Below, one piece after another: positions 29,717 to 40,090 of a stretch of 64,000 nt of DNA. The position numbers were made by a program, and so were the translations under genes. Numbering within the stretch: the first letter of the stretch is position 1; each line of letters starts with the position of its first letter. The notes below the pieces were generated by a model, which saw only the letters and a program-made list of their open reading frames with translations, was not told the DNA's origin and searched no databases. Source of the stretch: Corynebacterium efficiens YS-314 (lineage in GTDB: Bacteria > Actinomycetota > Actinomycetes > Mycobacteriales > Mycobacteriaceae). The stretch spans positions 1,984,001-2,048,000 of the forward strand of contig NC_004369.1 in the NCBI RefSeq assembly GCF_000011305.1. The letters run 5' to 3'.

Positions 29717-30898
29717 CTAGCTCGTGACCTTGACCTCGGCTTTCATGCCGGAGGCCTCGGCGGCAGCCAGGACCTCGGGGTCCATGGTCTCGGCGATGCG
29801 CATCGCCTCCTCGATGAGGGTCTGGACGATCTGGGACTCGGGCACGGTCTTGATGATCTCGCCCTTGACGAAGATCTGTCCCTTGCCGTTTCCGGAGGCG
29901 ACACCCAGATCGGCATCACGGGCCTCACCGGGGCCGTTGACCACACAGCCCATGACGGCCACGCGCAGGGGAACCTCGAGTCCGTCGAGTCCCTCGGTGA
30001 CCTCCTCTGCCAGCTTGTACACATCAACCTGGGCACGGCCACAGGACGGGCAGGAGACGATCTCCAGTTTGCGGGGCCGCAGGTTCAGTGACTGCAGGAT
30101 CTGATCGCCGACCTTGATCTCCTCGACCGGATCAGCGGACAGGGACACGCGGATGGTGTCACCGATGCCCTGGGAGAGCAGTGCACCGAAGGCCACGGAT
30201 GACTTGATGGTTCCCATGAACTTCGGGCCGGCCTCGGTCACACCGAGGTGCAGCGGGTAGTCGCACTTCTCCGCCAGCTGGCGGTAGGCCTCCACCATGA
30301 GGACCGGGTCGGAGTGCTTGACGGAGATGGCGATGTCACCGTAGCCGTGCTCCTCGAAGAGGCTGGCCTCCCACAGGGCGGACTCCACGAGTGCCTCCGG
30401 GGTGGCCTTGCCGTGGTACTTGTCCAGGATGCGCTTGTCCAGGGAGCCACCGTTGACACCGATGCGGATGGGGATGCCGGCATCACCTGCGGCCTGGGCG
30501 ACCTCCTTGACGCGGCCATCGAATTCCTTGATGTTGCCGGGGTTCACACGGACAGCGGCACAGCCTGCGTCAATCGCGGAGAAGATGTACTTGGGCTGGA
30601 AGTGGATGTCGGCGATCACGGGGATCGGTGACTTCTTGGCGATGATGGGCAGCGCCTCGGCATCGACGGGTTTCGGGCACGCCACGCGCACGATGTCGCA
30701 GCCACTGGCGGTCAGCTGGGCGATCTGCTGCAGGGTGGCGTTGATGTCATGGGTCTTGGTGGTGGTCATCGACTGCACCGAGATCGGGTGATCGGATCCG
30801 ACACCGACCGATCCGACCATCAGCTGGCGGGTTTTACGTCGCGGAGCCAGAACTGGAGGTGGGGTTGGGGGTAGACCGAGACCGATTGGCATAGACAC
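29717..30898 (-). CDS. ispG: 4-hydroxy-3-methylbut-2-enyl diphosphate synthase (flavodoxin/ferredoxin)
   Basis: Penultimate step of the MEP isoprenoid pathway; 4Fe-4S enzyme. 393 residues. The GTG at 30896-30898 is preferred over ATG at 30892 because AAGGAG lies 8 nt upstream of it. Features: [40 protein letters not shown], the TIM-barrel core, and the C-terminal cluster domain with [11 protein letters not shown] and [17 protein letters not shown], supplying the three Cys (plus Glu) cluster ligands. Neighbours rseP and dxr are on the same strand; dxr is also MEP pathway. Confidence 0.96.
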   Translation of the reverse strand: MSMPIGLGLPPTPPPVLAPRRKTRQLMVGSVGVGSDHPISVQSMTTTKTHDINATLQQIAQLTASGCDIVRVACPKPVDAEALPIIAKKSPIPVIADIHFQPKYIFSAIDAGCAAVRVNPGNIKEFDGRVKEVAQAAGDAGIPIRIGVNGGSLDKRILDKYHGKATPEALVESALWEASLFEEHGYGDIAISVKHSDPVLMVEAYRQLAEKCDYPLHLGVTEAGPKFMGTIKSSVAFGALLSQGIGDTIRVSLSADPVEEIKVGDQILQSLNLRPRKLEIVSCPSCGRAQVDVYKLAEEVTEGLDGLEVPLRVAVMGCVVNGPGEARDADLGVASGNGKGQIFVKGEIIKTVPESQIVQTLIEEAMRIAETMDPEVLAAAEASGMKAEVKVTS

Positions 30899-31054
30899 GT
30901 TAAATGCTCCTTGGTGCGGCAGAGTCAGAACCGGTGGGTTCCCCGGCTGCCGTGAAACGTTCCGGGTTGAAGTCAGTTATGTCAGGAAAGTCTATCACTG
31001 CGGGTGGATTCAACAGAGACGGCAAATAGATCAGGCCACGTCCCCACCGGGGTC

Positions 31055-32269
31055 CTAACCGAACAACCTGATCGGGTTGACCACATCGGCGATGATGACG
31101 GTGGCACCGACGGACAGCAGCAGGGCTGCCATACCGACGGTGATCGGCATGAGCCGGGTGTAATCTGCCGGGCCGCCCGGGGTCTTGCCACGCAGTTTCC
31201 GGAAGAAGTCCCGGATGCGTTCGTACAGCACCACGGCGATATGTCCGCCGTCGAGCGGGGGCAGTGGGACCAGGTTGAACAGGGCGAGGAAGAAGTTCAG
31301 GCTGGCCAGCATCATCATGAACATGTCCCACATGGACCGTTCCACCAGTTCCCCACCGATGCGGGAGGCACCGACCACACTCATCGGGCCGTCGATCTCG
31401 CGTTCTGCTCCGAAGATGGAGGCCACCACGCCCGGGATCTTGCCGGGGAAGGCCAGCAGGCCCTCGAATGTGGCCTCAATCATGTCCCCGGTGAAACGTG
31501 CAGTTGCTCCCACACCCTCGACCGGGCCGAATTTCTTATACACATCGGTCGGTGGCTGGCTGGTCACGCCGATGGCGCCGACGGTCACCTCGCGGCCACT
31601 CGCATCCAGGCGGGTGGCCTCCTCGACGATGACGGGGACGTCGACAAGCACCCCGTCGCGCTCGATGCGCAGGGTGACGGTCTCACCCGGCAGCTGCTGG
31701 ACGGTGTCGCGCACCTCCTCGAAGGTTTCCACCTCTCGGTCCCCCACCGCCAGGATCCGGTCCCCGACGCGCACCCCCGCCTCGCCGGCCGGCCCGGTGC
31801 CGAGACACTCGGAGAGGGTGGTGGCGTCGATCTGGCGATCGGGCACACACTGCACGGAACCGACGCGGGCACTGAAGTCGGCATCCGGGTTCGGGATACC
31901 GGAGGTCACCGCCACCCCGTAGAGCACAACGAAACCGACTATGATGTTCATCGCCACACCACCGGAGAGCACGATGATGCGCTGCCACCAGGGTTTCAGG
32001 TACATCGCCCGGTGTTGCTCATCGGGTTCAAGCTCATCCTGCGCGGTCATCCCCGCGATGTCGCAGAAACCACCGACCGGGACGGCTTTGAGGCCGTAGA
32101 CCGTCTCACCGCGACGGACGGAGAATACACTGGGGCCGAAACCGATGAAGAACCGGCGGACCTTCATCCCGAAGGCCCGGGCGGTGATGTAATGGCCCCA
32201 CTCGTGAAGCGCGATTGTTACTGCGATGCCGAGAAAGAACAGCACCACACCGACGAGATAGGCTGCCAC
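31055..32269 (-). CDS. rseP: Site-2 intramembrane zinc metalloprotease
   Basis: M50 protease that cuts transmembrane substrates such as anti-sigma factors (RseP/Rip1 family). 404 residues. The zinc motif HEWGH is at residues 22-26 in the first membrane helix; the third ligand motif NLVPLPPLDGGHIAVVL lies near the C-terminus. A PDZ domain (GPAGEAGVRVGDRILAVGDREVETFEEVRD) sits between, followed by further membrane segments. Located between dxr and ispG (49-bp and 156-bp gaps), the same arrangement as in mycobacteria (dxr-rip1-gcpE). Confidence 0.95.
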   Translation of the reverse strand: MAAYLVGVVLFFLGIAVTIALHEWGHYITARAFGMKVRRFFIGFGPSVFSVRRGETVYGLKAVPVGGFCDIAGMTAQDELEPDEQHRAMYLKPWWQRIIVLSGGVAMNIIVGFVVLYGVAVTSGIPNPDADFSARVGSVQCVPDRQIDATTLSECLGTGPAGEAGVRVGDRILAVGDREVETFEEVRDTVQQLPGETVTLRIERDGVLVDVPVIVEEATRLDASGREVTVGAIGVTSQPPTDVYKKFGPVEGVGATARFTGDMIEATFEGLLAFPGKIPGVVASIFGAEREIDGPMSVVGASRIGGELVERSMWDMFMMMLASLNFFLALFNLVPLPPLDGGHIAVVLYERIRDFFRKLRGKTPGGPADYTRLMPITVGMAALLLSVGATVIIADVVNPIRLFG

Positions 32270-32318
32270 GCGGTGGAGCTCCTAACTAACTGCTGATGAA
32301 AACCTCAGGGGGATGACG

Positions 32319-33503
32319 CTAACGGGCCAGCCGGTCAATGAGCTGATTCGCGCGCGCACGGGCCTCGGACTCGGTGGCCAGAATGTCATCGACATCTGAG
32401 GATACACCAGCAAACTGGGAAGCCCCCTGGAGTATTTCCGACACCACATCAACGATCTGTGGGAAACGGATGCGCCCGGCGAGGAAGGCCGCGGCGGCCT
32501 CCTCGTTGGCGGCGTTGTACACCGCGGGGAAGGTGCCCTTCTGCTTTGCGACGTCGCGTGCCAACTGCACGGCCGGGAACGCGGCGTCGTCGACAGGCTC
32601 GAAGGTCCAGGTGTGGGCCTGCGTGAAATCAAGGGCTGGCTGCGCACCCGGTACGCGGTGCGGCCAGTTCATGGCCAGCGCGATCGGCAGCTTCATCGAC
32701 GGCGGGGATGCCTGAGCGATGGTGCAGCCATCCCTGAAGGTGATCATCGAGTGGATGATCGACTGGGGATGCACCGTGACATCGATGAGGTCGGCATCGG
32801 TGTCAAAGAGCAGGGTCGCCTCGATCAGTTCCAGGCCCTTGTTGATCAGGGTGGCGGAATTGAGGGTGTTCATCTGCCCCATGGACCAGGTCGGGTGGGC
32901 GGCCGCCTGCTCCGGCGTGACCTCCCACATCTGCTCCCGAGTCCAGCCGCGGAATGGGCCACCGGAGGCGGTCAGCACGATGCGCGCGACCTCCCCCTCG
33001 GTCCCGCTGCGCAGGCACTGAGCCATGGCGGAGTGCTCGGAGTCAACGGGGATGATCTGCCCGGGTCGTGCCTGGGCCATCACGAACTCACCGCCGGCCA
33101 CCAGCGATTCCTTGTTGGCCAGCGCCAGGTGGGCACCGGAACGCAGCGTCGCGAGTGTGGCACCCAGCCCCATGGAACCGACCAGGGCATTGAGGACCGC
33201 ATCGGCCGGGTCGGTGGCCTGGACCGATTCCACCAGTGTCTGTGCAGCATCGGGGCCGTCGATGACGGTGCCGCCGAGAGCCTCCCCCACCTCGCCGGCC
33301 GCCTGCTTCCCCGCCACCGCCACCTGATGCGGCCGGAGGTTGAATGCCCGGGCCTGCTCAATGACCAGGCCGGGATTGGACCCGCCCGCGGCGATGCCCA
33401 CGAGGGTGAACAGATCGGGGTTGTCAGCGATGACCTCCAACGCCTGGGTTCCAATCGAACCGGTGCTGCCGAGGATGAGAATCTTTGTAGTCACGGACAC
33501 CAT
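32319..33503 (-). CDS. dxr: 1-deoxy-D-xylulose 5-phosphate reductoisomerase
   Basis: NADPH-dependent conversion of DXP to MEP, first committed step of the MEP pathway. 394 residues from ATG 33501-33503; the frame is open further upstream but crosses a repeat-containing noncoding stretch. NADPH motif [17 protein letters not shown] at the N-terminus, [28 protein letters not shown] and [16 protein letters not shown] (metal and substrate binding), [27 protein letters not shown]. Upstream of rseP by 49 bp. Confidence 0.96.
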   Translation of the reverse strand: MVSVTTKILILGSTGSIGTQALEVIADNPDLFTLVGIAAGGSNPGLVIEQARAFNLRPHQVAVAGKQAAGEVGEALGGTVIDGPDAAQTLVESVQATDPADAVLNALVGSMGLGATLATLRSGAHLALANKESLVAGGEFVMAQARPGQIIPVDSEHSAMAQCLRSGTEGEVARIVLTASGGPFRGWTREQMWEVTPEQAAAHPTWSMGQMNTLNSATLINKGLELIEATLLFDTDADLIDVTVHPQSIIHSMITFRDGCTIAQASPPSMKLPIALAMNWPHRVPGAQPALDFTQAHTWTFEPVDDAAFPAVQLARDVAKQKGTFPAVYNAANEEAAAAFLAGRIRFPQIVDVVSEILQGASQFAGVSSDVDDILATESEARARANQLIDRLAR

Positions 33504-33888
33504 TGTTACATCCACCCCGGGGTTTGGCGGATTCCCGGGTGGACCATGATGCACGGTGTACGGTCCACGGTGTACCGTCCACGGTGATCGGGACGGTGAG
33601 GGGCGGGACATTCCGACGATGCTTACCGACGATCCAGGCCCCCGGTGAGGTGGAACTGGTCGCGGCGGGTGCCCGGGTACACCCGTTTGGGGCAATACTA
33701 AGGATGGGGTTCTGGGAAAACCCGGCAGGCGAAGCCCGTTCCTGCAGCTCAGAGCAGCATGGAGCGACATACGCCACAGGGGTTTTTTAGCGTCGCCAGG
33801 GGAAATGTGAGAACATGAACGGAAGTAAACCAAGTTCTGTAGGTGCGCGCCGATCTCCATCAGCGGTGTGCGAATGAAGGAGTATGAC
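33504..33888. other. dxr / DUF2631 gene divergent intergenic region
   Basis: 385 bp noncoding. It contains the 14-bp tandem repeat (33552-33593) near dxr; the rest shows no feature I can support except an AAGGAG ribosome-binding site at the right end. Confidence 0.5.
33552..33593. repeat. 14-bp tandem repeat upstream of dxr
   Basis: Three consecutive units: CACGGTGTACGGTC, CACGGTGTACCGTC, CACGGTGATCGGGA (33552, 33566, 33580). The first two differ at one base; unit 2 contains the palindrome ACGGTGTACCGT with its neighbouring bases. It lies 49-90 bp before the dxr start codon, where it could be an operator. Confidence 0.55.
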
Positions 33889-34320
33889 GTGGCTGGTTCC
33901 TCCCACAAGATTGAGCCCGAGATCTACAACGGTGTCTCCACCCTTGATGAGCCGTCGGCAGCATGGGGCTGGCATGACATCGGACGTAACGCGATCCAGA
34001 TTTCCGGATGGATCTCCGTGCTGTTCCTGCTCGGTTTCAACTTCGGCAACCACAAGGGTCATGTCGAGACGATCTGGCTGCTCGTCCTCGCCGCACTGAT
34101 CGCCATCGGCCTGCTGATCCACCTGTTCGAGCCCAAGCTCTCCCAGGTCCGCACCCTCACCGCCCGCAACAAGCCGCTCGGCCACGTTGAGCCTGACTGG
34201 AACTACGACCAGGCCACCCTGTCCGGCACCTGGGGTGGGCTGACCGACAACCAGCTGCGTTCTGTCAACATCGATCCTGAGCGTGTCCGTCACCTGCGTC
34301 TGGAGGAAAAGAAGAAGTAG
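33889..34320 (+). CDS. DUF2631 membrane protein
   Basis: 143 residues from GTG 33889, fixed by AAGGAG six nt upstream; the frame from 33868 starts before that site and is rejected. Two membrane segments ([20 protein letters not shown] and [20 protein letters not shown]) separated by a short loop GNHKGHVE, then a cytoplasmic tail rich in charged residues ([15 protein letters not shown]). Matches the actinobacterial DUF2631 family, whose Mycobacterium member also lies in the dxr-cdsA-frr neighbourhood. Function unknown. Confidence 0.85.
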   Translation: MAGSSHKIEPEIYNGVSTLDEPSAAWGWHDIGRNAIQISGWISVLFLLGFNFGNHKGHVETIWLLVLAALIAIGLLIHLFEPKLSQVRTLTARNKPLGHVEPDWNYDQATLSGTWGGLTDNQLRSVNIDPERVRHLRLEEKKK

Positions 34321-34341
34321 GGTTTGCCCCACTCTTCCCCC

Positions 34342-34373
34342 GGGAGTCCGAATTTCTTCGGGCTCCTTTTTTC
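34342..34373 (+). terminator. Rho-independent terminator after DUF2631 gene
   Basis: GGAGTCCGAA pairs with TTCGGGCTCC around a short AT loop, followed by TTTTTT. Confidence 0.85.
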
Positions 34374-34422
34374 ATCTCTCCTGCCCCCGGGGGCTTTCCC
34401 GCCCCCGGTGAACATGGAACAA

Positions 34423-34471
34423 CATCAGGGGCGGGACCTATCCGGTGTCGGATAGGTCCCGCCCCCTGATG
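34423..34471 (-). terminator. rlmN terminator, about 21-bp stem with one bulge
   Basis: CATCAGGGGCGGGACCTATC(C) pairs with (G)GATAGGTCCCGCCCCCTGATG around GGTGTC; the only irregularity is one extra C in the right arm. It ends 52 bp past the rlmN stop on the minus strand. Confidence 0.75.
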
Positions 34472-34522
34472 CCTCACACAGACGCTTCACCCGGAACGAA
34501 CCGGGTGCGGTTATGCCAGAGA

Positions 34523-35632
34523 CTACTTCTCCTCGGAGTTCTCCTCCGCGGCGAGCTGACCACAGGCCGCTGCGATCTCCTGGCCCTTGGTGTCACGCAC
34601 GGTGCACGGCACCCCCTGGGCGATGACACGACGGACGAACTCGTCCTGACGTTCACGCGGGGAGGCATCCCACTTCGAACCCGGGGTCGGGTTCAGGGGG
34701 ATGAGGTTGACATGCACGCGGGAGCCGAGCGCCTTGTGCAGCTTCTGCCCCAGCATGTCGGCACGCCAACCCTGGTCATTGACATCACGGATGAGAGCGT
34801 ACTCGATGGAGACACGGCGGCCGGACTTGTCGGCGTAGTAACGGGCAGCGTCGAGCACCTCGGCGACGGACCAGCGGTTGTTCACCGGCACGAGCTCATC
34901 CCGGAGTTCATCGTCAGGGGTGTGCAGCGAGACAGCGAGGGTGACGGACATGTCTTCGTCGGCAAGCTTCCTGATCGCCGGTGCCAGACCGACGGTGGAC
35001 ACGGTGACGCTGCGCTGGGAGATGCCGAAACCCTCCGGGGACGGCTGGGTGATCTGCCGCACCGCAGAGACCACGCGTTTGTAGTTGGCCAGTGGCTCGC
35101 CCATACCCATGAACACGATGTTGGACAGGCGCCCACCCTCGGCCTGCATGGTCGCGGCGGCGTTGCGGACCTGGTCGACGATCTCACCGACGGACAGGTT
35201 ACGGTCAAGACCACCCTGTCCGGTCGCACAGAACGGGCAGGCCATGCCGCAACCGGCCTGCGAGGAGATGCACAGCGTGGCGCGATCCGGGTAGCGCATG
35301 AGCACAGACTCCAGGAGGGTGCCGTCATGGAGCTTCCAGAGGGTCTTCTGGGTGTTCTCATCATCGGCCTCGACGACGCGGATGGGTTCCATCAGCGTCG
35401 GGAAGAGGGCGTCCTTGACCTTAGCGCGGGCAGCCTCGGGTAGGTCGGTCATGGTCATCGGATCGGCTTCGAGCCGGCCGTAGTAGTGGCGGGCGATCTG
35501 ATTGAGTCGGAACTTGGGCAGGCCGAGCTCAGAAAGCGCCTCGATCCGTTGTTCATCGGAGAGGTCTGCGAAATGAGCCGGTGGCATACCGCGTTTGGGG
35601 GCAGAAAATACCAGGGGTAAGGGTGTAGCCAT
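34523..35632 (-). CDS. rlmN: Dual-specificity rRNA/tRNA adenine-C2 methyltransferase RlmN
   Basis: Radical SAM enzyme making m2A2503 in 23S rRNA and m2A37 in some tRNAs. 369 residues. Cluster motif [12 protein letters not shown] (CxxxCxxC) in the segment [32 protein letters not shown] (SAM-binding GGEP-like); [17 protein letters not shown]; and late [18 protein letters not shown] with the methyl-accepting Cys region. Standard length. Monocistronic, convergent with the DUF2631 gene. Confidence 0.96.
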   Translation of the reverse strand: MATPLPLVFSAPKRGMPPAHFADLSDEQRIEALSELGLPKFRLNQIARHYYGRLEADPMTMTDLPEAARAKVKDALFPTLMEPIRVVEADDENTQKTLWKLHDGTLLESVLMRYPDRATLCISSQAGCGMACPFCATGQGGLDRNLSVGEIVDQVRNAAATMQAEGGRLSNIVFMGMGEPLANYKRVVSAVRQITQPSPEGFGISQRSVTVSTVGLAPAIRKLADEDMSVTLAVSLHTPDDELRDELVPVNNRWSVAEVLDAARYYADKSGRRVSIEYALIRDVNDQGWRADMLGQKLHKALGSRVHVNLIPLNPTPGSKWDASPRERQDEFVRRVIAQGVPCTVRDTKGQEIAAACGQLAAEENSEEK

Positions 35633-35733
35633 AATATTCCCATTGTTGCACGTCGGGGACTGATCAGTCTAACTCCGGAGCGCGGGATCACCCGGGGTGC
35701 CCGGGTGTGATGCGGGCAGCCCACCGGCCGGGT

Positions 35734-35746
35734 GCTTATCGACGCC
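35734..35746 (+). repeat. GCTTNTCGACGCC motif copy (N=A), intergenic
   Basis: Exact match in the 190-bp gap between rlmN and the LapA-like gene, followed by CACCCCACGC as in other noncoding copies. Confidence 0.7.
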
Positions 35747-35825
35747 CACCCCACGCAGTCCATCAGTTATATATCAATAGCGTGGATAGGTGGCGGAAAC
35801 CCGGGTTCGCGAGTTCAATGATGTT

Positions 35826-36257
35826 ATGACCAAGGACCGATCACATCCCGACGGTGTTCCCCACACCGTCCCCCACACCGGTGAGATTCCCGCGGCCGGT
35901 GACACCGGTGACACCACTGCCCCGGTGCCGGCGCTGCGGGGGGAGGATCCCGACCCGATTGGCCATGCCGATGACACACGCAAGGATGCAGCACCGGCAT
36001 CCACCCGCACCCTGGCCGGTGGGACCTGGGTGGCACTTGTGGTCGGGGCGCTGCTGCTGGTGGCCCTGCTCATCTTCATCCTGCAGAACCAGGCACCGGT
36101 GGAGATGAACATCTTCACCTGGACCTTCGAGATCCCCGCGGGTATCGCCTATCTGCTCAGTGCGATCACCGGTGCGTTGATCATGGCCATGGTCGGTGGG
36201 GTCCGCATGTTCGAGTACCGTCGTAAGATCAAGAAGATCCAGAAGGCCCTGTCCTGA
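35826..36257 (+). CDS. LapA-like (DUF1049) membrane protein
   Basis: 143 residues from ATG 35826; an earlier GTG (35790) is in frame but lacks support. The N-terminal 70 residues are hydrophilic and Pro/Thr/Asp-rich. Then two membrane helices (GTWVALVVGALLLVALLIFILQNQ and IPAGIAYLLSAITGALIMAMVG) with the DUF1049/LapA signature ILQNQAPVEMNIFTWTFEIPAG between them, and a basic tail RRKIKKIQKALS. In E. coli LapA works in lipopolysaccharide regulation, which cannot apply here, so the role is unknown. Confidence 0.85.
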   Translation: MTKDRSHPDGVPHTVPHTGEIPAAGDTGDTTAPVPALRGEDPDPIGHADDTRKDAAPASTRTLAGGTWVALVVGALLLVALLIFILQNQAPVEMNIFTWTFEIPAGIAYLLSAITGALIMAMVGGVRMFEYRRKIKKIQKALS

Positions 36258-36280
36258 TCAGCCTCCCAGGGAGTCAAAGA

Positions 36281-36329
36281 AGGGGCCCGCACCGGGGCTG
36301 AACTACTACCCCGGGGACGGGCCCCTCCT
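36281..36329. terminator. Bidirectional terminator, LapA-like gene / cdsA
   Basis: GGGGCCCG...CCGGGG pairs with CCCCGG...CGGGCCCC around CTGAACTACTA, in the 90-bp gap between convergent genes. Confidence 0.8.
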
Positions 36330-36347
36330 GATGGTCACACCTGCGTG

Positions 36348-37241
36348 TCACCCCGCGTAGGAGCTGCTCACCACGCTGAGAATCAACCAGGTGACCATCG
36401 CTGAGGGCAGCATCCCGTCGAGACGGTCCATCAGCCCACCGTGTCCGGGCAGCAGATTGGACATGTCCTTGATGCCGAGGTCCCGTTTGAACTGGGATTC
36501 CACCAGGTCACCGAGGGTGGCGCAGACAACCAGACAGATACCCAGGATGACACCGAGCCACCAGTGGTGGTGCAGCAGGAAATGCACCGTGATGGCACCG
36601 GTGAGCGATCCCAGGAGGATGGAACCGGCAAAACCCTCCCAGGATTTCTTCGGGCTGACCGCCGGCGCCATGGGGTGGGCGCCGAAGAACACGCCAGCTG
36701 CATAACCACCCACATCGGACCCCACCACGCACAACATGAAGGTGAGGATGAAGAAGGTCCCCGGGACGTCGTTGTTCTCCATCAGCGACAACATCGCCGC
36801 GAAGCTGCCGAACAGTGGGATCCAGGTGAGCACGAAGATACCCACTGAGGTATCCCGCAGGTAGTTCCTGGCCTCCTTCTCGGGGCCGTTGTAGAAGATC
36901 CGGAAGAACATCAACACCAAGACGGTGGCCACATAGGAGGCCAGGATCCCGGAGGTCTCAAACGGCCAGGAACACCACACCATGGCCTGCCCACCGATGA
37001 TCATGATCGGCATGGGCAGGTGGTAACCGGCTTCCTTCAGGCGGCCACAAACCTCCCAGGTCGCCACGGCAACAGCGCCGGCGACAACGAGGTACCAGCC
37101 CCAGGGGCTGAGTAGGATGCCGACGATGACCAGGAGTCCGAGACCGACACCCACGCCGACGGCCGCCTTGAGATCACGACCCGCACTATTTTTCGGTTTG
37201 GGCATCCGCACGGTCCGGTGATGGTGCTCCGGCTCACTCAT
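36348..37241 (-). CDS. cdsA: Phosphatidate cytidylyltransferase
   Basis: Integral membrane enzyme making CDP-diacylglycerol for phospholipids. 297 residues with about eight hydrophobic segments. An N-terminal cytoplasmic stretch (MSEPEHHHRTVRMPKPKNSAGRD) precedes the first helix. The CDP-DAG synthase signature is near the C-terminus: SPKKSWEGFAGSILLGSLTG and later LGDLVESQFKRDLGIKDMSNLLPGHGGLMDRLD. Upstream gene frr is on the same strand (154-bp gap). Confidence 0.95.
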   Translation of the reverse strand: MSEPEHHHRTVRMPKPKNSAGRDLKAAVGVGVGLGLLVIVGILLSPWGWYLVVAGAVAVATWEVCGRLKEAGYHLPMPIMIIGGQAMVWCSWPFETSGILASYVATVLVLMFFRIFYNGPEKEARNYLRDTSVGIFVLTWIPLFGSFAAMLSLMENNDVPGTFFILTFMLCVVGSDVGGYAAGVFFGAHPMAPAVSPKKSWEGFAGSILLGSLTGAITVHFLLHHHWWLGVILGICLVVCATLGDLVESQFKRDLGIKDMSNLLPGHGGLMDRLDGMLPSAMVTWLILSVVSSSYAG

Positions 37242-37394
37242 GGGGTTCTCCTCGGGGTTTAAACTGATGAAACGCAGATCGCGTCATCCGCATCCCCAGG
37301 GGTGATACCACCGGGCACACGGGAAACAGAAGAAAGCGCCGCTCCCCCGCACTGACTGTGACGACGAAACGACGACTCCTGGATGATGGGGGCT

Positions 37395-37952
37395 CTAGAC
37401 CTCCATCAACTCGGCTTCCTTCCGGGCAACAATCTCATCAACCTGCTCGACATAGTGGGCGGTGATCTTGTCCAGTTCCTTCTCGGCTGCAGCGACCTCG
37501 TCCTCACCGAACTCGCCGTCCTTCTGAAGCTTCTTCAGCTGCTCCATGCCCTTGCGGCGGACATTGCGGATGGCGATCTTGCCGTCCTCGCCCTTGCCCT
37601 TGGCGATCTTGACCATATCGCGGCGGCGTTCCTCGGTGAGCTGCGGAATGGTCACGCGGAGGACCTGACCATCGTTGGTGGGGTTGACCCCGAGATCAGA
37701 GTTACGGATGGCGTTTTCAATAACACCCATAGAGCTCATCTCGTACGGCTTGATGATCAGCATGCGTGGCTCCGGCACGGAGATACTGGACATCTGGGTG
37801 ATCGGGGTGGGCACGCCATAGTACTCAGCCAGGACACCATTGAACATCGCCGGGTTGGCCCGTCCGGTGCGGATGGTGATCAGGTCCTCGCGGGTGTGCT
37901 CCACGGTGTTGGACATGCGTTCTTCGGAATCGAAGAGGATCTCATCAATCAT
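37395..37952 (-). CDS. frr: Ribosome recycling factor
   Basis: With EF-G splits post-termination ribosomes. 185 residues, standard length; N-terminus [40 protein letters not shown] contains the family hallmark RTGRANP, and the C-terminal helix ends [17 protein letters not shown]. Start ATG 37950-37952 with AGGAGAAAC ribosome-binding site. 67 bp after pyrH. Confidence 0.97.
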   Translation of the reverse strand: MIDEILFDSEERMSNTVEHTREDLITIRTGRANPAMFNGVLAEYYGVPTPITQMSSISVPEPRMLIIKPYEMSSMGVIENAIRNSDLGVNPTNDGQVLRVTIPQLTEERRRDMVKIAKGKGEDGKIAIRNVRRKGMEQLKKLQKDGEFGEDEVAAAEKELDKITAHYVEQVDEIVARKEAELMEV

Positions 37953-38019
37953 TAAAGTTTCTCCTGTGCTTTCGCAGTTCAGGACTTCTTGCGGAAGCCG
38001 TGTTCTCTAGACAAATCTA

Positions 38020-38751
38020 TCAGGATTGGACGAGCGTGCCGATACGCTCGCCGTTGACGGCGCGGGCAATATTGCCGTCGGTCAGCAGGTTGAAGACCAG
38101 GATCGGCATGTTGTTGTCCATGCAGAGGCTGAAGGCGGTGGCATCGGCGACCTTGAGGGATTTCTCGATGACCTCCTTCGGGGTGATCTCGGTGAACAGC
38201 TCGGCATCCGGGTTGGTTCGCGGATCAGCGCTGTAGACACCGTCGACGGCCTTGGCCATGAGCAGGACATCGCACCCGATCTCCAGCGCACGCTGAGCGG
38301 CGGTGGTGTCGGTGGAGAAGTACGGCATACCCATGCCAGCACCGAAGATGACCACACGGCCCTTCTCCAGGTGACGTTCCGCCCGGAGGGGCAGGTAGGG
38401 CTCCGCGACCTGTGCCATGTTGATGGCGGTCTGGACACGGCATTCCACACCGTGCTGTCCGAGGAAGTCCTGCAGCGCCAGGCAGTTCATGACGGTGCCG
38501 AGCATGCCCATGTAGTCCGAGCGGGCGCGGTCCATGCCGCGCTGCTGCAACTCGGCACCGCGGAAGAAGTTGCCACCGCCGATGACCACGGCGATCTCCG
38601 CACCGCTCTTGGCCACCTCGGCGATCTGGCGGGCGACATTGTCGACCACATCGGGGTCGATGCCAACCTTGCCACCACCGAACATTTCACCTCCGAGCTT
38701 CAACATCACGCGCTTGTAGCTGTTGCGGGGTTCTATACTCGAGGTGGTCAC
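38020..38751 (-). CDS. pyrH: UMP kinase
   Basis: Amino-acid-kinase-fold enzyme phosphorylating UMP to UDP; hexameric in bacteria. 243 residues. Motifs: [14 protein letters not shown] (the Lys-Leu-x-Gly-E start), [60 protein letters not shown] and [21 protein letters not shown]. Upstream of frr, downstream of tsf, same strand. Confidence 0.97.
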   Translation of the reverse strand: MTTSSIEPRNSYKRVMLKLGGEMFGGGKVGIDPDVVDNVARQIAEVAKSGAEIAVVIGGGNFFRGAELQQRGMDRARSDYMGMLGTVMNCLALQDFLGQHGVECRVQTAINMAQVAEPYLPLRAERHLEKGRVVIFGAGMGMPYFSTDTTAAQRALEIGCDVLLMAKAVDGVYSADPRTNPDAELFTEITPKEVIEKSLKVADATAFSLCMDNNMPILVFNLLTDGNIARAVNGERIGTLVQS

Positions 38752-39052
38752 CGGGGCGTTCTCCTTCGGTTGTTGTCGACAGACCCCTCTGTGGGTCTTC
38801 GTCTGTCTTATGGGTCTGCCCCTGGGGCATTCCCGTTACTGGCATCTGATCTTACAGTGTCACGGACGCACCGGCGGGGAGGGTGCGCACATGGGTGAGG
38901 ATGTCACGGCGGTACCCACCGGCGGGTGGGGATTGCGCGCATGATTCAGCCCCGCACATCAGAGAAATATCGATGTGCGGGGCTGAGTGCGGTGTACTCC
39001 CGGGAAACGGGTGTTCACCACGGCCGGGGATCATGATCCCCGGGAGACGGCC
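38752..39052 (-). other. tsf-pyrH intergenic region
   Basis: 301 bp. Apart from the tsf terminator hairpin (38946-38986) and the pyrH upstream region I see no supported feature. Confidence 0.45.
38946..38986 (-). terminator. tsf terminator hairpin
   Basis: TCAGCCCCGCACATC and GATGTGCGGGGCTGA form a perfect 15-bp stem with an 11-nt loop, 67 bp past the tsf stop. No T-run follows, so it may stabilise or partially terminate. Confidence 0.65.
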
Positions 39053-39880
39053 TTAAGCCTGGCCAACCTCGAAGCGGGCGAAGGCGGTGACGGTGGCACC
39101 GGCCTCGTCCAGCAGAGCCTTGACGGTCTTCTTGCTGTCGGCAACGGAAGCCTGCTCCAGGAGCACGTTCTCCTTGTAGAAACCGTTGAGGCGACCCTCG
39201 ACGATCTTCGGGATAGCCTGCTCTGGCTTGCCCTCCTCGCGGGTGATCTGCTCAGCGATGGAGCGCTCCTTCTCGATGACCTCTGCGGGGACATCCTCGC
39301 GGGTCAGGTAGGAGGCACGCAGAGCAGCAATCTGCATGGCGGCCTGGCGTGCAGCAGCCTCGGCCTCCTCGCCCTCACCGGTGTAGGCGACCAGAACGCC
39401 GACTGACGGCGGCAGGTCAGCGGAGCGGTGGTGGAGGTAGACGGCGACGTTGTCACCCTCGAGGGTGACGGCACGACGCAGCTCGAGCTTCTCACCGATC
39501 TTGGCGGAGAACTCCTGCAGTGCATCCTGAGCGGACTGGCCGTCGACGTCCACGGCTGCGAGCTCCTCGGGGGAGTTTGCCTTGGCGGCAGCGGCAGCCT
39601 CGGCGATCTTGGCAGCGAAGTTCTTGAACTCATCGTTCTTGGCCACGAAGTCGGTCTCGGAGTTGACCTCGATCATGGTGTTGCCGGAGACGGCAACCAG
39701 GCCCTCGGTGGCGTTGCGCTCAGCGCGCTTGCCGACGTCCTTGGCACCCTTGATGCGCAGGATCTCAACAGCCTTGTCGAAGTCGCCAGCGGACTCCTCC
39801 AGGGCCTTCTTGCAGTCGAGCATGCCGGAACCGGTGAGTTCGCGGAGCTTCTTAACATCCGCAGCGGTGTAGTTCGCCAT
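39053..39880 (-). CDS. tsf: Elongation factor Ts
   Basis: Nucleotide exchange factor for EF-Tu. 275 residues. N-terminal UBA-like domain [33 protein letters not shown] with the EF-Ts signature 1 ([16 protein letters not shown]), the core with [10 protein letters not shown] (signature 2 region), and the C-terminal part [25 protein letters not shown]. Preceded by AGGAGG. Follows rpsB on the same strand with a 210-bp gap holding an attenuator-type terminator. Confidence 0.97.
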
Positions 39881-40010
39881 TAGGGGGCGATCCTCCTTAT
39901 GTATGGATAATTAATGCTTTACAAGCCTAGGTTAGGGCACATCTGCCCAGCCCGCCCGTCCTAGGTGATCGTACATGGAGCACCCGGACCGGTGCGGGAG
40001 ACTGCCCGAA

Positions 40011-40065
40011 AAGCCCCCACGTCGCGTGAAATTTTAGGTGAAAAGTTCCATCGTCGTGGGGGCTT
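40011..40065 (-). terminator. rpsB terminator/attenuator before tsf
   Basis: On the minus strand AAGCCCCCACG pairs with CGTGGGGGCTT (11 bp), followed by TTTTCGGG. It lies 26 bp past the rpsB stop and 131 bp before tsf, so it can lower tsf readthrough. Confidence 0.75.
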
Positions 40066-40090
40066 GTGGGGTGCAGCTGTTGTTTACAGC

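Noticed and set aside
39926..39945. DtxR box in the rpsB-tsf gap (AGGTTAGG half)
   Set aside because: Only the left half matches; the right arm of the palindrome is missing.
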